64,000 bases of DNA. Source: Pseudomonas silvicola (GTDB taxonomy: Bacteria > Pseudomonadota > Gammaproteobacteria > Pseudomonadales > Pseudomonadaceae). The DNA is taken from positions 5,434,001-5,498,000 of the forward strand of contig NZ_CP093280.1 of NCBI RefSeq assembly GCF_026651855.1. Reading direction: 5' to 3'. This document shows positions 40,377 to 49,720 of this stretch, one piece after another. The notes below the pieces were generated by a model. That model worked only from the letters and a program-made list of their open reading frames with translations, made no database searches and had not been told where the DNA came from. The translations under genes and the position numbers were made by a program. Position 1 is the stretch's first letter. Each line of letters begins with the position of its first letter.

Positions 40377-41033
40377 ATGAACCTGGACCTGTTCGACGAG
40401 GCGGCCAGCCATCAGCCGCCCAGAACCGAGCAGATCGGCCCGCAGACCTTCGTGCTGCGTGCCTTCGCCCTGCCCTTCATCGACGATTTGCTGCCACCCT
40501 TGCGCGCGGTACTCAAGGCTGCGCCCTTTCGACGCATGGTGACGCCAGGCGGGCAGAACATGTCGGTGGCGTCGAGCAACTGCGGCCCCCTGGGCTGGAC
40601 CACCGACGCCCGTGGCTACCGTTACACCGGTGTCGACCCGCAGACCGGCCTGCCCTGGCCTGACCTGCCGCGGAGTTTCCTGCGCCTTGCCGCCGACGCG
40701 GCGGCCCAGGCCGGCTTCGTCGATTTCCGGGCCGATGCCTGCCTGATCAACCGCTACGTACCCGGCGCGCGCATGTCGTTGCATCAGGACCGCGATGAGC
40801 GCGATTTCGATGCGCCCATCGTTTCCGTGTCCCTGGGCCTGCCAGCGATGTTCCAGATGGGCGGCCTGCAGCGCAGCGATCGAGCGCTGAGGGTGCCGCT
40901 GCTGCATGGCGATGTGATGGTCTGGGGAGGTGTCGACCGTCTGCGCTTTCACGGGGTGCTGCCGCTCAAGGAAGGCCACCACCCGGTGATGGGCCCACAG
41001 CGCATCAACTTTACCTTGCGCAAAGCGGGGTAA
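40377..41033 (+). CDS. alkB: Alpha-ketoglutarate-dependent DNA repair dioxygenase AlkB
   Basis: A 218-residue Fe(II)/2-oxoglutarate dioxygenase that oxidatively removes alkyl groups from 1-methyladenine and 3-methylcytosine. Iron ligands His136 and Asp138 (SLHQDRDE) and His192 (RLRFHGV) and the 2-oxoglutarate Arg in RINFTLRKAG are present, at spacings like E. coli AlkB (131/133/187). It starts 9 bases after the 53-residue gene. There is no ada gene nearby. Confidence 0.93.
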   Translation: MNLDLFDEAASHQPPRTEQIGPQTFVLRAFALPFIDDLLPPLRAVLKAAPFRRMVTPGGQNMSVASSNCGPLGWTTDARGYRYTGVDPQTGLPWPDLPRSFLRLAADAAAQAGFVDFRADACLINRYVPGARMSLHQDRDERDFDAPIVSVSLGLPAMFQMGGLQRSDRALRVPLLHGDVMVWGGVDRLRFHGVLPLKEGHHPVMGPQRINFTLRKAG

Positions 41034-41442
41034 GTGGCATGGGGTCTGGCGTGCTTGAGACCGAGCGCCGCCCGCGCGGCGCGTTCGCGAGCACGTTCGG
41101 CTTCCACCTCTGTTTCGGGCCCGTCATGGTTGTGAACTCACCGTGACCGCCCTGTCGGCCCCCTATGATTCCGCGGCGCCCGATAAAGGCAATGGCCCAA
41201 TTAAATACTTACAAAAGATTTCCTGCTAACACACTTTCCAACCTGGCACCCAAACAAACGCTGAACATTCTCCTATCAAACTTCTCCTGCACTTTCCCTT
41301 TCCGATTTTTTTACATCTTTTTCATCGCGTTGCCACGCCTTGCCTTTTATTTTGCTCCTCACCCTTAGTGCTCACCCCTTTTAATAATCGGGCACTCAAC
41401 TCGGTGAATCACTGTTCACCCCGTTCAGCAGGAGCATCACCG
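41034..41442. other. REP-like element and AT-rich promoter region
   Basis: This 409-base gap starts with a diverged member of the repeat family seen at 12.9-14.3 kb (41044-41160: 'cgccgcccgcgcggcg', 'cacctctgtttcgggccc'). From 41165 to 41400 it is unusually AT-rich and pyrimidine-rich. A perfect inverted repeat GGTGAA-N6-TTCACC at 41403-41420 lies just upstream of the phosphatase gene and is a candidate operator. No convincing gene is seen in the AT-rich part. Confidence 0.5.
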
Positions 41443-42150
41443 ATGGCCCAAACCCTCAGCGCCGCCGCTTCGCCGACCACCCTGCCGCGGCGCCGGCCAC
41501 TCTGGCTGCGCGCGACCCTGACCACTACCCTGGCCGCGGCGATCATCGCGGGCCTGCTGTGGACGTTCGGCCTATGGCCACGTTCGCCGATGGACCTGGG
41601 CCGCGGTGACAACGCGCTTGCGGCTGGCTTGCTGACCCACTGGCAGGCGGGCGAACTGGTGGTGCTGGTCCGGCACGCCGAACGCTGCGACCGCTCCGGC
41701 AACCCCTGCCTGGGGCCTGCCGACGGCATCACCCGGCACGGCGGCGAAACCGCCGCGGCCGTGGGCCAGGCCCTGAAAAGCCTGGGCATGGGCCATGCCG
41801 ACGTGCTCGCCAGCCCCCTGACGCGCACCACCCAGACTGCCCTCTACATGGTCGACCGCACGGTCCCCGCGCCACAGTGGCTGGCAGACTGCGACGCCTC
41901 GCTGCTGGCCAATGTCATCGCCCACAAGGTGCCCCAGCGCAACCTGGTCGCGGTGACCCACAGCGGCTGCATCGGCCATGTGGAGAAGCAACTGGGCTAC
42001 CCCCGCGCGGCCAGCGCCGAGTACAGCAGCGCACTGTTCATGACCGTGGACGAACAGGGCAAGGCAGCCGTTCTCGGGGTCATGAACGTGGAGAAATGGA
42101 CGCAGGCCCTCGCCCGCCTGAAGTTGGCCCAGTCACCGAGCAATTTGTAA
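41443..42150 (+). CDS. Membrane-anchored histidine phosphatase (PmrG/Ais-like)
   Basis: A 235-residue protein with one N-terminal membrane helix (about 23-44) and a histidine phosphatase domain. The catalytic His78 is in LVRHAERCD, and a second His is in VAVTHSGCIGH. Ais/PmrG enzymes remove phosphate from LPS core heptose(II); the RHAER motif, membrane anchor and position 120 bases upstream of arnT support that role here, but it is inferred. AGGAG at 41430-41434 supports ATG 41443. Confidence 0.78.
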   Translation: MAQTLSAAASPTTLPRRRPLWLRATLTTTLAAAIIAGLLWTFGLWPRSPMDLGRGDNALAAGLLTHWQAGELVVLVRHAERCDRSGNPCLGPADGITRHGGETAAAVGQALKSLGMGHADVLASPLTRTTQTALYMVDRTVPAPQWLADCDASLLANVIAHKVPQRNLVAVTHSGCIGHVEKQLGYPRAASAEYSSALFMTVDEQGKAAVLGVMNVEKWTQALARLKLAQSPSNL

Positions 42151-42270
42151 TGTGAAGTTTCATCTTTAATTTCAAATCACTGATTACTCTATAGTTGTCG
42201 CCCTTGATAACTGTGCAACAACAGCGTGCCTGATCACCACGCCGTAATACTCTTTCGTAGGTCTTTGACG

Positions 42271-43971
42271 ATGAATACTTTGTTACACCGCGTGCCGGCC
42301 ACGGGCCTGCGCGCGGCTACTACGCGCCATGGGCTATTGTTGATTGCGGCAGTCTTCGTGCTGGCGTATGCCGTGCCATTGCCTTTCCACGGTTTATGGA
42401 TTCCCGACGAAACCCGTTATGCGCAGATCAGCCAGGAAATGCTCTCGAGCGGCCACTGGGCAGCCCCGCATTTCATGGGCCTGCGTTACTTCGAAAAACC
42501 CGCTGGCGGCTATTGGTTCCTGGCGTTGGGCCAAGCCCTGTTCGGCCAGACCCTGTTCGGCGTGCGCATTGCCTCAGCCATCAGCCTGGGCCTTAGCGGC
42601 TTGCTGGCCTATTTCCTGGCCGGGCGCCTGTGGCCGGGCGGCGACAAGCGCCTGAGCTGCGCACTGGTGTACATGAGCTTTGGGCTGATCGCCGGCCAGG
42701 CCGGCTACGCCAACCTCGACCCCTTGTTCACCCTGTGGGTCAATGCCAGCCTGGCCAGCCTGTGGTTTGCCCTGGCCAGCTCCGGCCGCCGCCAGCGGCG
42801 GGTGGGCTGGGCACTCGTTGGCGCGGCTTGCGCCCTGGGCTTCATGACCAAGGGCTTCCTGGCGTTGCTGCTGCCGGTGCTGGTCGCCGTGCCGTACATG
42901 GCCTGGCAACGTCGCCTGCCGGAACTGGTCAGCCACGGGCTGATCGCGGTCGGTGTCACGCTGCTGCTGACCCTGCCCTGGGCGCTGGCCATCCACCAGC
43001 AGGAAGCCGATTTCTGGCGCTTTTTCTTCTGGCATGAGCACGTACGCCGCTTCGCCGCGGACAATGCCCAGCACGCCCGCCCCCTGTGGTTCTACCTGCC
43101 CATTCTGGTCGCCAGCAGCCTGCCATGGGCACTGTGGCTTCCCAAGGCCCTGGCCCAGGGCTGGCAGGAGCGACGTTCGCAGTCCATCGCCTTCCTGCTG
43201 CTGTGGTTCGCCTTGCCACTGGCGTTCTTCAGCCTCAGCCGTGGCAAACTGCCCACCTACATCATGCCCTGCCTGCTACCTCTGGCCCTGTTGATCGGCC
43301 ATGCCCTGGTGGAGCGTCTGAGGGCGGGCGCCAGCGCCTGGCTGCGCGCCAACGCCCTGTTCAACCTGGCGCTGGGGGGCGCTGCCCTGCTGGTGCTGGC
43401 GGGCTTGCAACTCACCCGGCCGCTCTACGTGGATGAGCCATTGCACCTGCTGCTGATCAGCCTGGGGCTGGGGGTATTCGTCGTTGCCAACGCCCTGGCA
43501 GCGATGCGGCCGTTACGCCACCCCCTGACCCCGGCGCTGGCCATGCTCGCACTGGTAGCCGTGCTGCCGGCCGCGGCACCGCGCAGCATCACCGACAGCG
43601 AAACCCCGGACACCTTCACTGCCCAGCACCTCGATGCCCTGCGTGAAGCTCACGCGCTGGCCAGCAACGAGTTGGGGGCGGCGTCGGGGCTGGCCTGGCA
43701 CACCGGGCGCTCCGACATCACCCTGTACAACGTCACCGGCGAAGCGCAATACGGCCTGGGCTACCCCGATGCCCAAGGCCGTGCCGTGGACATGGATGGC
43801 ATCAACCCATGGCTGGCCCGCCAGCGCCAGGCGGGGCCGGTAGCCCTGCTGTTGCGGGTGCGCTCGCAGACCGATAAACGTGAACTGGCCATCTTGCCCA
43901 CCGGTGCTACCCGCTACGACCGCGGCGAAATGACCCTGCTGTTCTACCCGCGACTTCCGTCCACCCCTTGA
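42271..43971 (+). CDS. arnT: Lipid A 4-amino-4-deoxy-L-arabinose transferase
   Basis: A 566-residue GT83 inner-membrane glycosyltransferase with about 12 helices. The conserved N-terminal motif LWIPDETRYAQISQEM carries the acidic catalytic residues, followed by FEKPAGGYWFLALGQALFG; the C-terminal soluble part ends in LLFYPRL. It moves L-Ara4N from undecaprenyl phosphate to lipid A, which reduces polymyxin binding. The donor-synthesis genes arnBCADEF are not adjacent, so they must lie elsewhere or the substrate differs. Confidence 0.88.
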   Translation: MNTLLHRVPATGLRAATTRHGLLLIAAVFVLAYAVPLPFHGLWIPDETRYAQISQEMLSSGHWAAPHFMGLRYFEKPAGGYWFLALGQALFGQTLFGVRIASAISLGLSGLLAYFLAGRLWPGGDKRLSCALVYMSFGLIAGQAGYANLDPLFTLWVNASLASLWFALASSGRRQRRVGWALVGAACALGFMTKGFLALLLPVLVAVPYMAWQRRLPELVSHGLIAVGVTLLLTLPWALAIHQQEADFWRFFFWHEHVRRFAADNAQHARPLWFYLPILVASSLPWALWLPKALAQGWQERRSQSIAFLLLWFALPLAFFSLSRGKLPTYIMPCLLPLALLIGHALVERLRAGASAWLRANALFNLALGGAALLVLAGLQLTRPLYVDEPLHLLLISLGLGVFVVANALAAMRPLRHPLTPALAMLALVAVLPAAAPRSITDSETPDTFTAQHLDALREAHALASNELGAASGLAWHTGRSDITLYNVTGEAQYGLGYPDAQGRAVDMDGINPWLARQRQAGPVALLLRVRSQTDKRELAILPTGATRYDRGEMTLLFYPRLPSTP

Positions 43972-44001
43972 TGCCGGGACACCTGGCAAGGCAACACACC
44001 C

Positions 44002-45063
44002 ATGGGCAGTGCGATACGTCACATTCACCCACACCGGCGCAGCGGCTGGCAACGGCTGCGCAACGGTTTGCTGGCTATCTTGCTGATTGGCGGCACCTGT
44101 GCCCTCGCGGGAGCGAGCTGGGTGTACTACTACCCCGTGGCGGCCTATACGCCCCTCACCGGCCTGGCACCCGGGCATGTGGCAATGATCGCCCTGGGTG
44201 ACCAGGGCAGTGGCAGCCTGCAGCAATGGGCCGTGGGCAGGGCCATGGAAACGGTGGCAGAGCGTGACGGGCGCCTGGACCTGGTGGCGTTGCTGGGCGA
44301 CAACTTCTACGGCAGGGACCTGACCGGTGTCGACGACGTCAGCTGGCAGACCCGGTTCGAGAAGGTGTACCGCGGCCAATGGCTCAGCCATGTGCCGTTT
44401 TATGCGGTGCTGGGCAACCACGACTACCCGGTGTCGCAGCAGGTGGAGCTCGACTATGCTCACCGCCATGTGGGCTCCGGCCGCTGGCAGATGCCCGACC
44501 ACAGCTACACCCGAGACTTCGGTCAGGTCGATGGCAGGCCGCTGCTGCGCGTGGTGTTCCTCGACACATCGGTGGCCGCCGCCGACCTGGAAGCTCAGGT
44601 GCAGGTCATGGAGCAGGCCTTCGAGCAACCGGGACCCGAACCGGTATGGCGCATTGTCACCGCCCATCACCCCCTGCGTAATGTCGGTGAGCACAACGAG
44701 GATTCACAACTGGCCGCCGCCTTGCTACCCACGCTGTTGCGCCACCACGTGGACCTGTATCTGTCCGGCCACGACCACAGTCATCAGTTGCTGCTGCGCC
44801 CGGGCGAGCCCGCCTGGGTGATCTCCGGCGGCGGCGGGCAGAAACTCTACCCGTTGCTGCACGTCAACGAACCCCACGCCTTCGCCGCCTCCGAGGCCGG
44901 TTTCGTCAAGCTGGACCTCAGTGCCAGCCAGCTGGACCTGGTGTTCTACAATGAGCACGCCATCGCCACCGCCCGTTTCCACTGGCAGCGAGCCTGCCCG
45001 TGGCTGGCCAATGGCTGCCTGCAGGCCGTCACCGCTCTGGATGAGCCGCCGACTCAGAAGTAG
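44002..45063 (+). CDS. Metallophosphoesterase
   Basis: A 353-residue calcineurin-like phosphoesterase with an N-terminal membrane helix (about 20-40) and an exported catalytic domain. The metal-binding motifs are in order: ALGDQGSG, LLGDNFYG, VLGNHDYP, TAHHPLRN and LSGHDHSHQ. The fold order resembles purple acid phosphatase-like enzymes. It begins 30 bases after arnT, so it is probably in the same operon and may act on envelope phosphate esters. Its last 10 bases overlap the convergent Csu tip gene. Confidence 0.88.
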   Translation: MGSAIRHIHPHRRSGWQRLRNGLLAILLIGGTCALAGASWVYYYPVAAYTPLTGLAPGHVAMIALGDQGSGSLQQWAVGRAMETVAERDGRLDLVALLGDNFYGRDLTGVDDVSWQTRFEKVYRGQWLSHVPFYAVLGNHDYPVSQQVELDYAHRHVGSGRWQMPDHSYTRDFGQVDGRPLLRVVFLDTSVAAADLEAQVQVMEQAFEQPGPEPVWRIVTAHHPLRNVGEHNEDSQLAAALLPTLLRHHVDLYLSGHDHSHQLLLRPGEPAWVISGGGGQKLYPLLHVNEPHAFAASEAGFVKLDLSASQLDLVFYNEHAIATARFHWQRACPWLANGCLQAVTALDEPPTQK

Positions 45064-46112
45064 ACGGTGGCCTTGACCGTATCGCTGTAACTGTCCGGTG
45101 TTGGCACCGACTGCACGGGCACACGGCCGTACACCGTCAGCACCTGGGCACTGCCACTGCCGGTGCCCGCAGCCATGCTGGTGCTGTTGGTTCCATCGCC
45201 CCAGGGCGTGGCATGGGCACTGTCCAGGTACAACTGGTAACTGACCTTGCCGCCGCCACTGGCACCCACCATCTGCCGACTGGCGACGGTGCCACTGGTG
45301 GTTCCGCCATCCAGCGCCACTTCATAGGCATCGCCATTGGTGCATTGCACACTGATGCTCGTACTCGAGGTCACGGCACTGTTCAGCAAGGTGGTACTGC
45401 CGAAGCTCAGGGGTGTGGTGGTAATGTTGCAATTGTTGATGACCGTGGCGTTGACCACGAAGGGAAAGCGCACGGTCTGGGCGGCCATGGACCCGCACGT
45501 GGGGGCAATCAGTTCGTAGAACTGATAGTCGAGCCGCGTGTACGCGCCGGAAAAACTCTCGCTATAGACCGTGCTGCTGTTGCTCACCGTGGGCACCGTG
45601 GTCTGGCCCGCGGGTACCCGGCCATAGATAGTCGCCGTGGCGGAGCTGCTGGTGGACACCAGCGCCAGCGTGCTGCTCAGGGTCAAGGACAAGGGGGTGG
45701 TGGCACTGGTGTTGCTGGTAGAACCCCAGATGGCCGAATACGCCGAGTCAGTGTACAGGTTGTAGCTGAGCAGGTTGCTGCCATTGGCCAGGCTGCGGGG
45801 CGCGGCGCTGCTGGAGCTGTCGCCGGTGCCCAGGTTGGCGCACACCAGTACATAGCGCAGCAGCGTCGCCGCGTCCCAGGTACAGGTCACGGTGATGGAA
45901 CCGCTGGCACTGGTGGCGATGTTGGCAATCGGGCTGATGGTGCCGAAGGCCACGCCGGAACTGCTGGCGGTGCAGGAATTGGTCGCCTGGGCCGACGCGC
46001 AGAAGCCCAGCGTCAGCAGCAAGAACAGGCTGGCGCACGCGCGTTTCATCCCGACGCCACGCCAACTCCCATACCCACGCCGATCTGGCCTGATCATCCT
46101 GGCTTGCCTCAT
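45054..46112 (-). CDS. Csu-type pilus tip subunit (spore coat U domains)
   Basis: A 352-residue secreted protein with two spore-coat-U (SCPU) domains, rich in Thr, Ser and Gly; each domain closes with a YGRVP motif (ATIYGRVPAGQ, LTVYGRVPVQS). The signal peptide ends at CASAQA before TNSCTASS. The start at 46112 has a strong AAGGAGG on the minus strand seven bases before it and overlaps the usher stop by one base (TGATG); ATG 46049 would give a shorter leader. It matches the two-domain tip adhesin CsuE in domain order and operon position. Confidence 0.85.
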   Translation of the reverse strand: MRQARMIRPDRRGYGSWRGVGMKRACASLFLLLTLGFCASAQATNSCTASSSGVAFGTISPIANIATSASGSITVTCTWDAATLLRYVLVCANLGTGDSSSSAAPRSLANGSNLLSYNLYTDSAYSAIWGSTSNTSATTPLSLTLSSTLALVSTSSSATATIYGRVPAGQTTVPTVSNSSTVYSESFSGAYTRLDYQFYELIAPTCGSMAAQTVRFPFVVNATVINNCNITTTPLSFGSTTLLNSAVTSSTSISVQCTNGDAYEVALDGGTTSGTVASRQMVGASGGGKVSYQLYLDSAHATPWGDGTNSTSMAAGTGSGSAQVLTVYGRVPVQSVPTPDSYSDTVKATVYF

Positions 46113-48442
46113 CAATCGCCCTCCTTGAGCGGTACACAGGGAAACGGCCCCAGGGTAGGCAGCACCTGCCCGGTGGGCGGGTTGAAGGCGAACGTGACCT
46201 GGCATCGCACCTGCGGCCCCTCCACCCGCAGGTGGTTGAGCGCCACCAGCCCGTCGACGAAGGTGATGCCGTCATAGCCCATGACGGTGTCGGCCCCGCC
46301 TTCCATGGAGTGAACGCGCAAACCGGCCGGCAACGGCTTTCCGGCCAGGTCCTGGACGATGATCGACGCCGCCTGGTAGGGCTTGAGGGCAAAGCGCACC
46401 AGCACGCCGGAGCGCGACTGCGGCACCACTGCCTGGTTGGTGGTGGCCACCTGCACATTGGCGGGCAACCCCAGGCTGTTGATCGACACCTGGTTGCCAC
46501 GGTAGGCATCCAGGTCCGGCACCAGGAAATGGCCACTGCTGTCGGTGGTACCGAGCTCGCGGTTTTCGTGAACCACCGGAATACCGGCAACGCCGTCGGT
46601 GGACACCAGGGCGAAACCGTCGCCGATACGCCGGGCGGTCTCCACGCTCCCATCCATCCACACCAGCGCGCCCGTGGTGTCCACTGACCACAACTGGCTG
46701 CCCGCGACCTGCTGGGTGCTGGCCGTGACCTGAGCGTGGTCGCCCAGGTACTGTACCTGGGCCAGTTGGTAGTCGCTGCCGCCCCCGCCACTGGTCTGCG
46801 CGCCCCAACCCCAGCCACCGCCGTAGTCCGGGGCCTGGGCGGCGCTGACGGCATAGCCGGCCTGTTTGCCCTGGTAGCTGGCACTGCTGCTCACCGACGT
46901 GCGCTCCCCCAGCGAGTAACTGAGATTCACAAACGCTCCGCGGGATGCAGGGTCGCGCACGTCCTGGTACAGGTTGAGCGTCACCGACAGCCGATGGGAC
47001 AGGCTCAGGGAATGCCCGACACTGACCACATGCGAGGCACCGCTGCCCGGCACCTTGTAGCCCAGGTAACTGAGCGACAGGCTCTGGTTGCTGGCCATTG
47101 GGAACGACAGAGTCAGCCGGTCGCTGACGCTGGGCACCGGCGTACCGTCGCGGGCCGCCAGGTCGCCGTAATTGCCCGCGGTGCGCAAGGTCTGGGCATT
47201 GATGCTGAAACGCGGGGTGATGTACTGGTAGCCCAGCCCCCACTGCATGCCCGCCATGCCCGCGCTGGCCGCCAGCGAAGCATTGACCACGCCTTGCTGT
47301 CCCAGCCGGTACAGAGCACCGCCACCGGCGTTGTATACGCCCGGCGTCACCTCACCATGGCCTTCCACGGTCAAGGCATCGCTGAGGCCGTAGCGCACCG
47401 ACGCGCTGCTGGCGGTGCGCGGCGAATAGTCGAACGAGTCGACGCTGTAGTTGTGTCGCAGGTAGCCCAGTTCGAGCGAGTAGCTGGACAGCCCGGGTGC
47501 CATCAGGCGAGTGTCCACGTATAGCGGTACCGAGGTGCTGACCGACCGCCCCAAGGCATCGCGGGTGACTACCGTGGCCTGACCGGCACCGGTAATGCCC
47601 GGTACCGTCTGGTCGATGATGTAGGGCCCGCTACTGACCGAGCCGCTGTACTGCTGGATGCCATTGACGTACAGGCTGACCGCCGACGGCACCACCGCCG
47701 AACCGCTATAGGTGGGTAACGGAAAGGTCACCAGGTCGGGGCGCAGGGCAAAATTGCTCTTGTACTGGGCGCCGCCCAGGCGCACCGAACGGGTCCAGTC
47801 CAGCGAGCCGCTGATGGTGTCGCCCAGTTGCCAGGTACTCAGTGTGTCGGGGTCCGAATGGCTCCAGGCACTGTCATAGCGCACATAATGCTGGCCGGCG
47901 GTGGCCGGGTAGGAATAGGCGGTACCGGTGGTGCTGTAGACACCATGGGCATCAAAGAAGCGCTCTTCGCTCCACAACGCCAGCCGGTTGCCGCTGTCAT
48001 CGTGCGAGGCATAGGCGTCATAGTTCAACACCAGGCCCCGGTCCACCGCGCTGGGCCGGGGCTGCGCCGTGGCGCCGGGGTTCAGGTGGCGGGGCTTGCG
48101 CAAGCTGTCGGCCAGGCGCAGGTCCACGCTCTGCTGGCCGGCGTCATAACGGTAGGTCACCCCAGGCAGGTCATCGAGGCGCACCACGCGCGAGGGGCTC
48201 ACCCCCAGAGCCGCCAGGTTCAGCCCCACCTCATCCAGCGACTGACCATCAGTACTCAGGTGCCCACCCTGCTCGCTGAAATGCGCCACGGTGCCCGTGG
48301 GCTGGCCGTTGAGCTGCACCTCCAGGTACAACTCGCCAGCAGCACGCGCCTGCCCCGCGGCCATGCCCAGGGCGGCCATCATGCCCATGGCCAGGACCAT
48401 CCGGTAACGCGAGGAGCGCGAACGGGGTTCATCTCGACTCAC
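46112..48442 (-). CDS. Csu-type outer-membrane usher
   Basis: A 776-residue usher with signal peptide ending at GQARA before AGELYLEVQLNG. Usher features include LVTFPLPTYSGSA, GSVSSGPYIIDQTVPGI and TLSFPMASNQSLSLSYLG in the barrel. It belongs with the archaic (alternative) chaperone-usher group together with the SCPU subunits. It lies 27 bases after the chaperone gene and one base overlaps the tip gene. Confidence 0.9.
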   Translation of the reverse strand: MSRDEPRSRSSRYRMVLAMGMMAALGMAAGQARAAGELYLEVQLNGQPTGTVAHFSEQGGHLSTDGQSLDEVGLNLAALGVSPSRVVRLDDLPGVTYRYDAGQQSVDLRLADSLRKPRHLNPGATAQPRPSAVDRGLVLNYDAYASHDDSGNRLALWSEERFFDAHGVYSTTGTAYSYPATAGQHYVRYDSAWSHSDPDTLSTWQLGDTISGSLDWTRSVRLGGAQYKSNFALRPDLVTFPLPTYSGSAVVPSAVSLYVNGIQQYSGSVSSGPYIIDQTVPGITGAGQATVVTRDALGRSVSTSVPLYVDTRLMAPGLSSYSLELGYLRHNYSVDSFDYSPRTASSASVRYGLSDALTVEGHGEVTPGVYNAGGGALYRLGQQGVVNASLAASAGMAGMQWGLGYQYITPRFSINAQTLRTAGNYGDLAARDGTPVPSVSDRLTLSFPMASNQSLSLSYLGYKVPGSGASHVVSVGHSLSLSHRLSVTLNLYQDVRDPASRGAFVNLSYSLGERTSVSSSASYQGKQAGYAVSAAQAPDYGGGWGWGAQTSGGGGSDYQLAQVQYLGDHAQVTASTQQVAGSQLWSVDTTGALVWMDGSVETARRIGDGFALVSTDGVAGIPVVHENRELGTTDSSGHFLVPDLDAYRGNQVSINSLGLPANVQVATTNQAVVPQSRSGVLVRFALKPYQAASIIVQDLAGKPLPAGLRVHSMEGGADTVMGYDGITFVDGLVALNHLRVEGPQVRCQVTFAFNPPTGQVLPTLGPFPCVPLKEGD

Positions 48443-48469
48443 TCGAACCTGCCATGCCAGCGCCCCACC

Positions 48470-49192
48470 TCAGCCCTCGCCCGCCACCTTGAACGTGCTG
48501 GGGCGGCCGTCCAGGTTGACCTTGATCAGCAGCGGCCCGTCCAGCCGCGCCGGGCTGGCGGCGGGCAACGGCCACTGCCGCGCGTGGCCGGCCAGGGCAT
48601 ACCCGAGCAGGCCCTTGCTGACCTGCAAGGCGTGGCCAGCGCTGTCCACCAGGCTCAAGGCGCCTACCTGGGTGTGGCGCTGACCATTGTTGGCCAGGCG
48701 CAACTGCCACTGACCCGCGTCGCGTACCACCCGCCAGGCCAGGCTCGCCGGCGCGGTGCGGGCGGGGGCGACGAACACCGGCACCGAGTAGCGCATGCGA
48801 ATGGCCACGCCCACCGGCTGGTCGCTGCCCGGTGGCGGGATCTCGTCGATCAACAGCCGGTAGCTCTGCTCCACCGCCGGGTCGCCGGCTTGCACCCGTA
48901 TCAGCCGAATCAATTGCTGACCATGCCCGGCCAGTTGAATGATCGGCGGGCTGGCCACCACTTCGGGGCTGGGGCTGAGCACATCGCCGTTGGCGTCCTG
49001 GTCCCACCGGAACACCCGGACCTGGCCGTATACCGGTGTATCCCCGGGGTTGTCGAGTGCCAGGCCCGCGGCGTTCTGCCCTTGGGTGAAGTCCACTTTG
49101 ACTGGTGCCACTTGCAAGGTCGCTGCCAGTACCTGAGCGTTCAGGCACGCGGCCACGCACAGGCCGCACAACGTGCTGCGAAACATGGACAT
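48470..49192 (-). CDS. Csu-type periplasmic chaperone
   Basis: A 240-residue PapD-like chaperone. The signal peptide ends at QVLA before ATLQVAPVKVDF. It has two Ig-like domains with FRWDQDANGDVLSPSPEVV in the first domain and the conserved RYSVPVFVAP segment. It starts 15 bases after the pilin gene and keeps SCPU subunits in an assembly-ready state. Confidence 0.9.
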   Translation of the reverse strand: MSMFRSTLCGLCVAACLNAQVLAATLQVAPVKVDFTQGQNAAGLALDNPGDTPVYGQVRVFRWDQDANGDVLSPSPEVVASPPIIQLAGHGQQLIRLIRVQAGDPAVEQSYRLLIDEIPPPGSDQPVGVAIRMRYSVPVFVAPARTAPASLAWRVVRDAGQWQLRLANNGQRHTQVGALSLVDSAGHALQVSKGLLGYALAGHARQWPLPAASPARLDGPLLIKVNLDGRPSTFKVAGEG

Positions 49193-49207
49193 GGGTGAAA
49201 CTCCCCG

Positions 49208-49720
49208 TCAGAAATAAACCGTGGCGGTGACCGTCGAGTTATAGGTATCAGGGGTAGGCGTGGTCTGGGTCGGTACCTGGCCATACACCGTCAGGCTCTG
49301 GGCACTGCCGGTACCGGTGCCGGCCACCGTGTCGGTGCCCTGGGTGTTGCCCCAGTTGGTGCTGAGCGCCGAGTCCTGCATCAGTTTGTACGACACGGTA
49401 CTGGTGGTATTGCCGGTGGCGGTGCCGGCCATCAGCCGCGTGGTGGTGGTGGAGCTGGTGACGCCGCCGGCGTTGAGGCCAATGTTGTAGGGGGTGCTGT
49501 TGCTGCAGGTCACCGACAGCGTGGTACTGCCGGTCACGGCGGTAGTCAGCAGACCGGTGCTGCCGAAGGCCATGGCATTGGCCGACACCGTACAGCTGGC
49601 GGTGATGGTCAGCGACACGAGGAATGTCGCCGTGGCCGTTCCGTTGGAATAGGTGGCTGCCTGGCCAGGCAGCACGGTAACACTCAATAGCAATCCGATT
49701 GCAGCAGCCGAACCTTTCAT
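49208..49720 (-). CDS. Csu-type major pilin (spore coat U domain)
   Basis: A 170-residue SCPU pilin. The signal peptide ends at LPGQA before ATYSNGTATA. It has one domain with two Cys (TASCTVSAN, VTCSNSTPY), and closes with LTVYGQVPTQ and TVTATVYF. It is the first gene of a minus-strand operon pilin-chaperone-usher-tip, shorter than the six-gene csu operon of Acinetobacter. Such pili mediate attachment to abiotic surfaces and biofilm formation. Confidence 0.88.
   Translation of the reverse strand: MKGSAAAIGLLLSVTVLPGQAATYSNGTATATFLVSLTITASCTVSANAMAFGSTGLLTTAVTGSTTLSVTCSNSTPYNIGLNAGGVTSSTTTTRLMAGTATGNTTSTVSYKLMQDSALSTNWGNTQGTDTVAGTGTGSAQSLTVYGQVPTQTTPTPDTYNSTVTATVYF

Noticed and set aside
41165-41368. 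67-residue frame in the AT-rich region before the phosphatase gene
   Set aside because: Aromatic-rich (many Phe) with no ribosome site; better explained as AT-rich promoter DNA.
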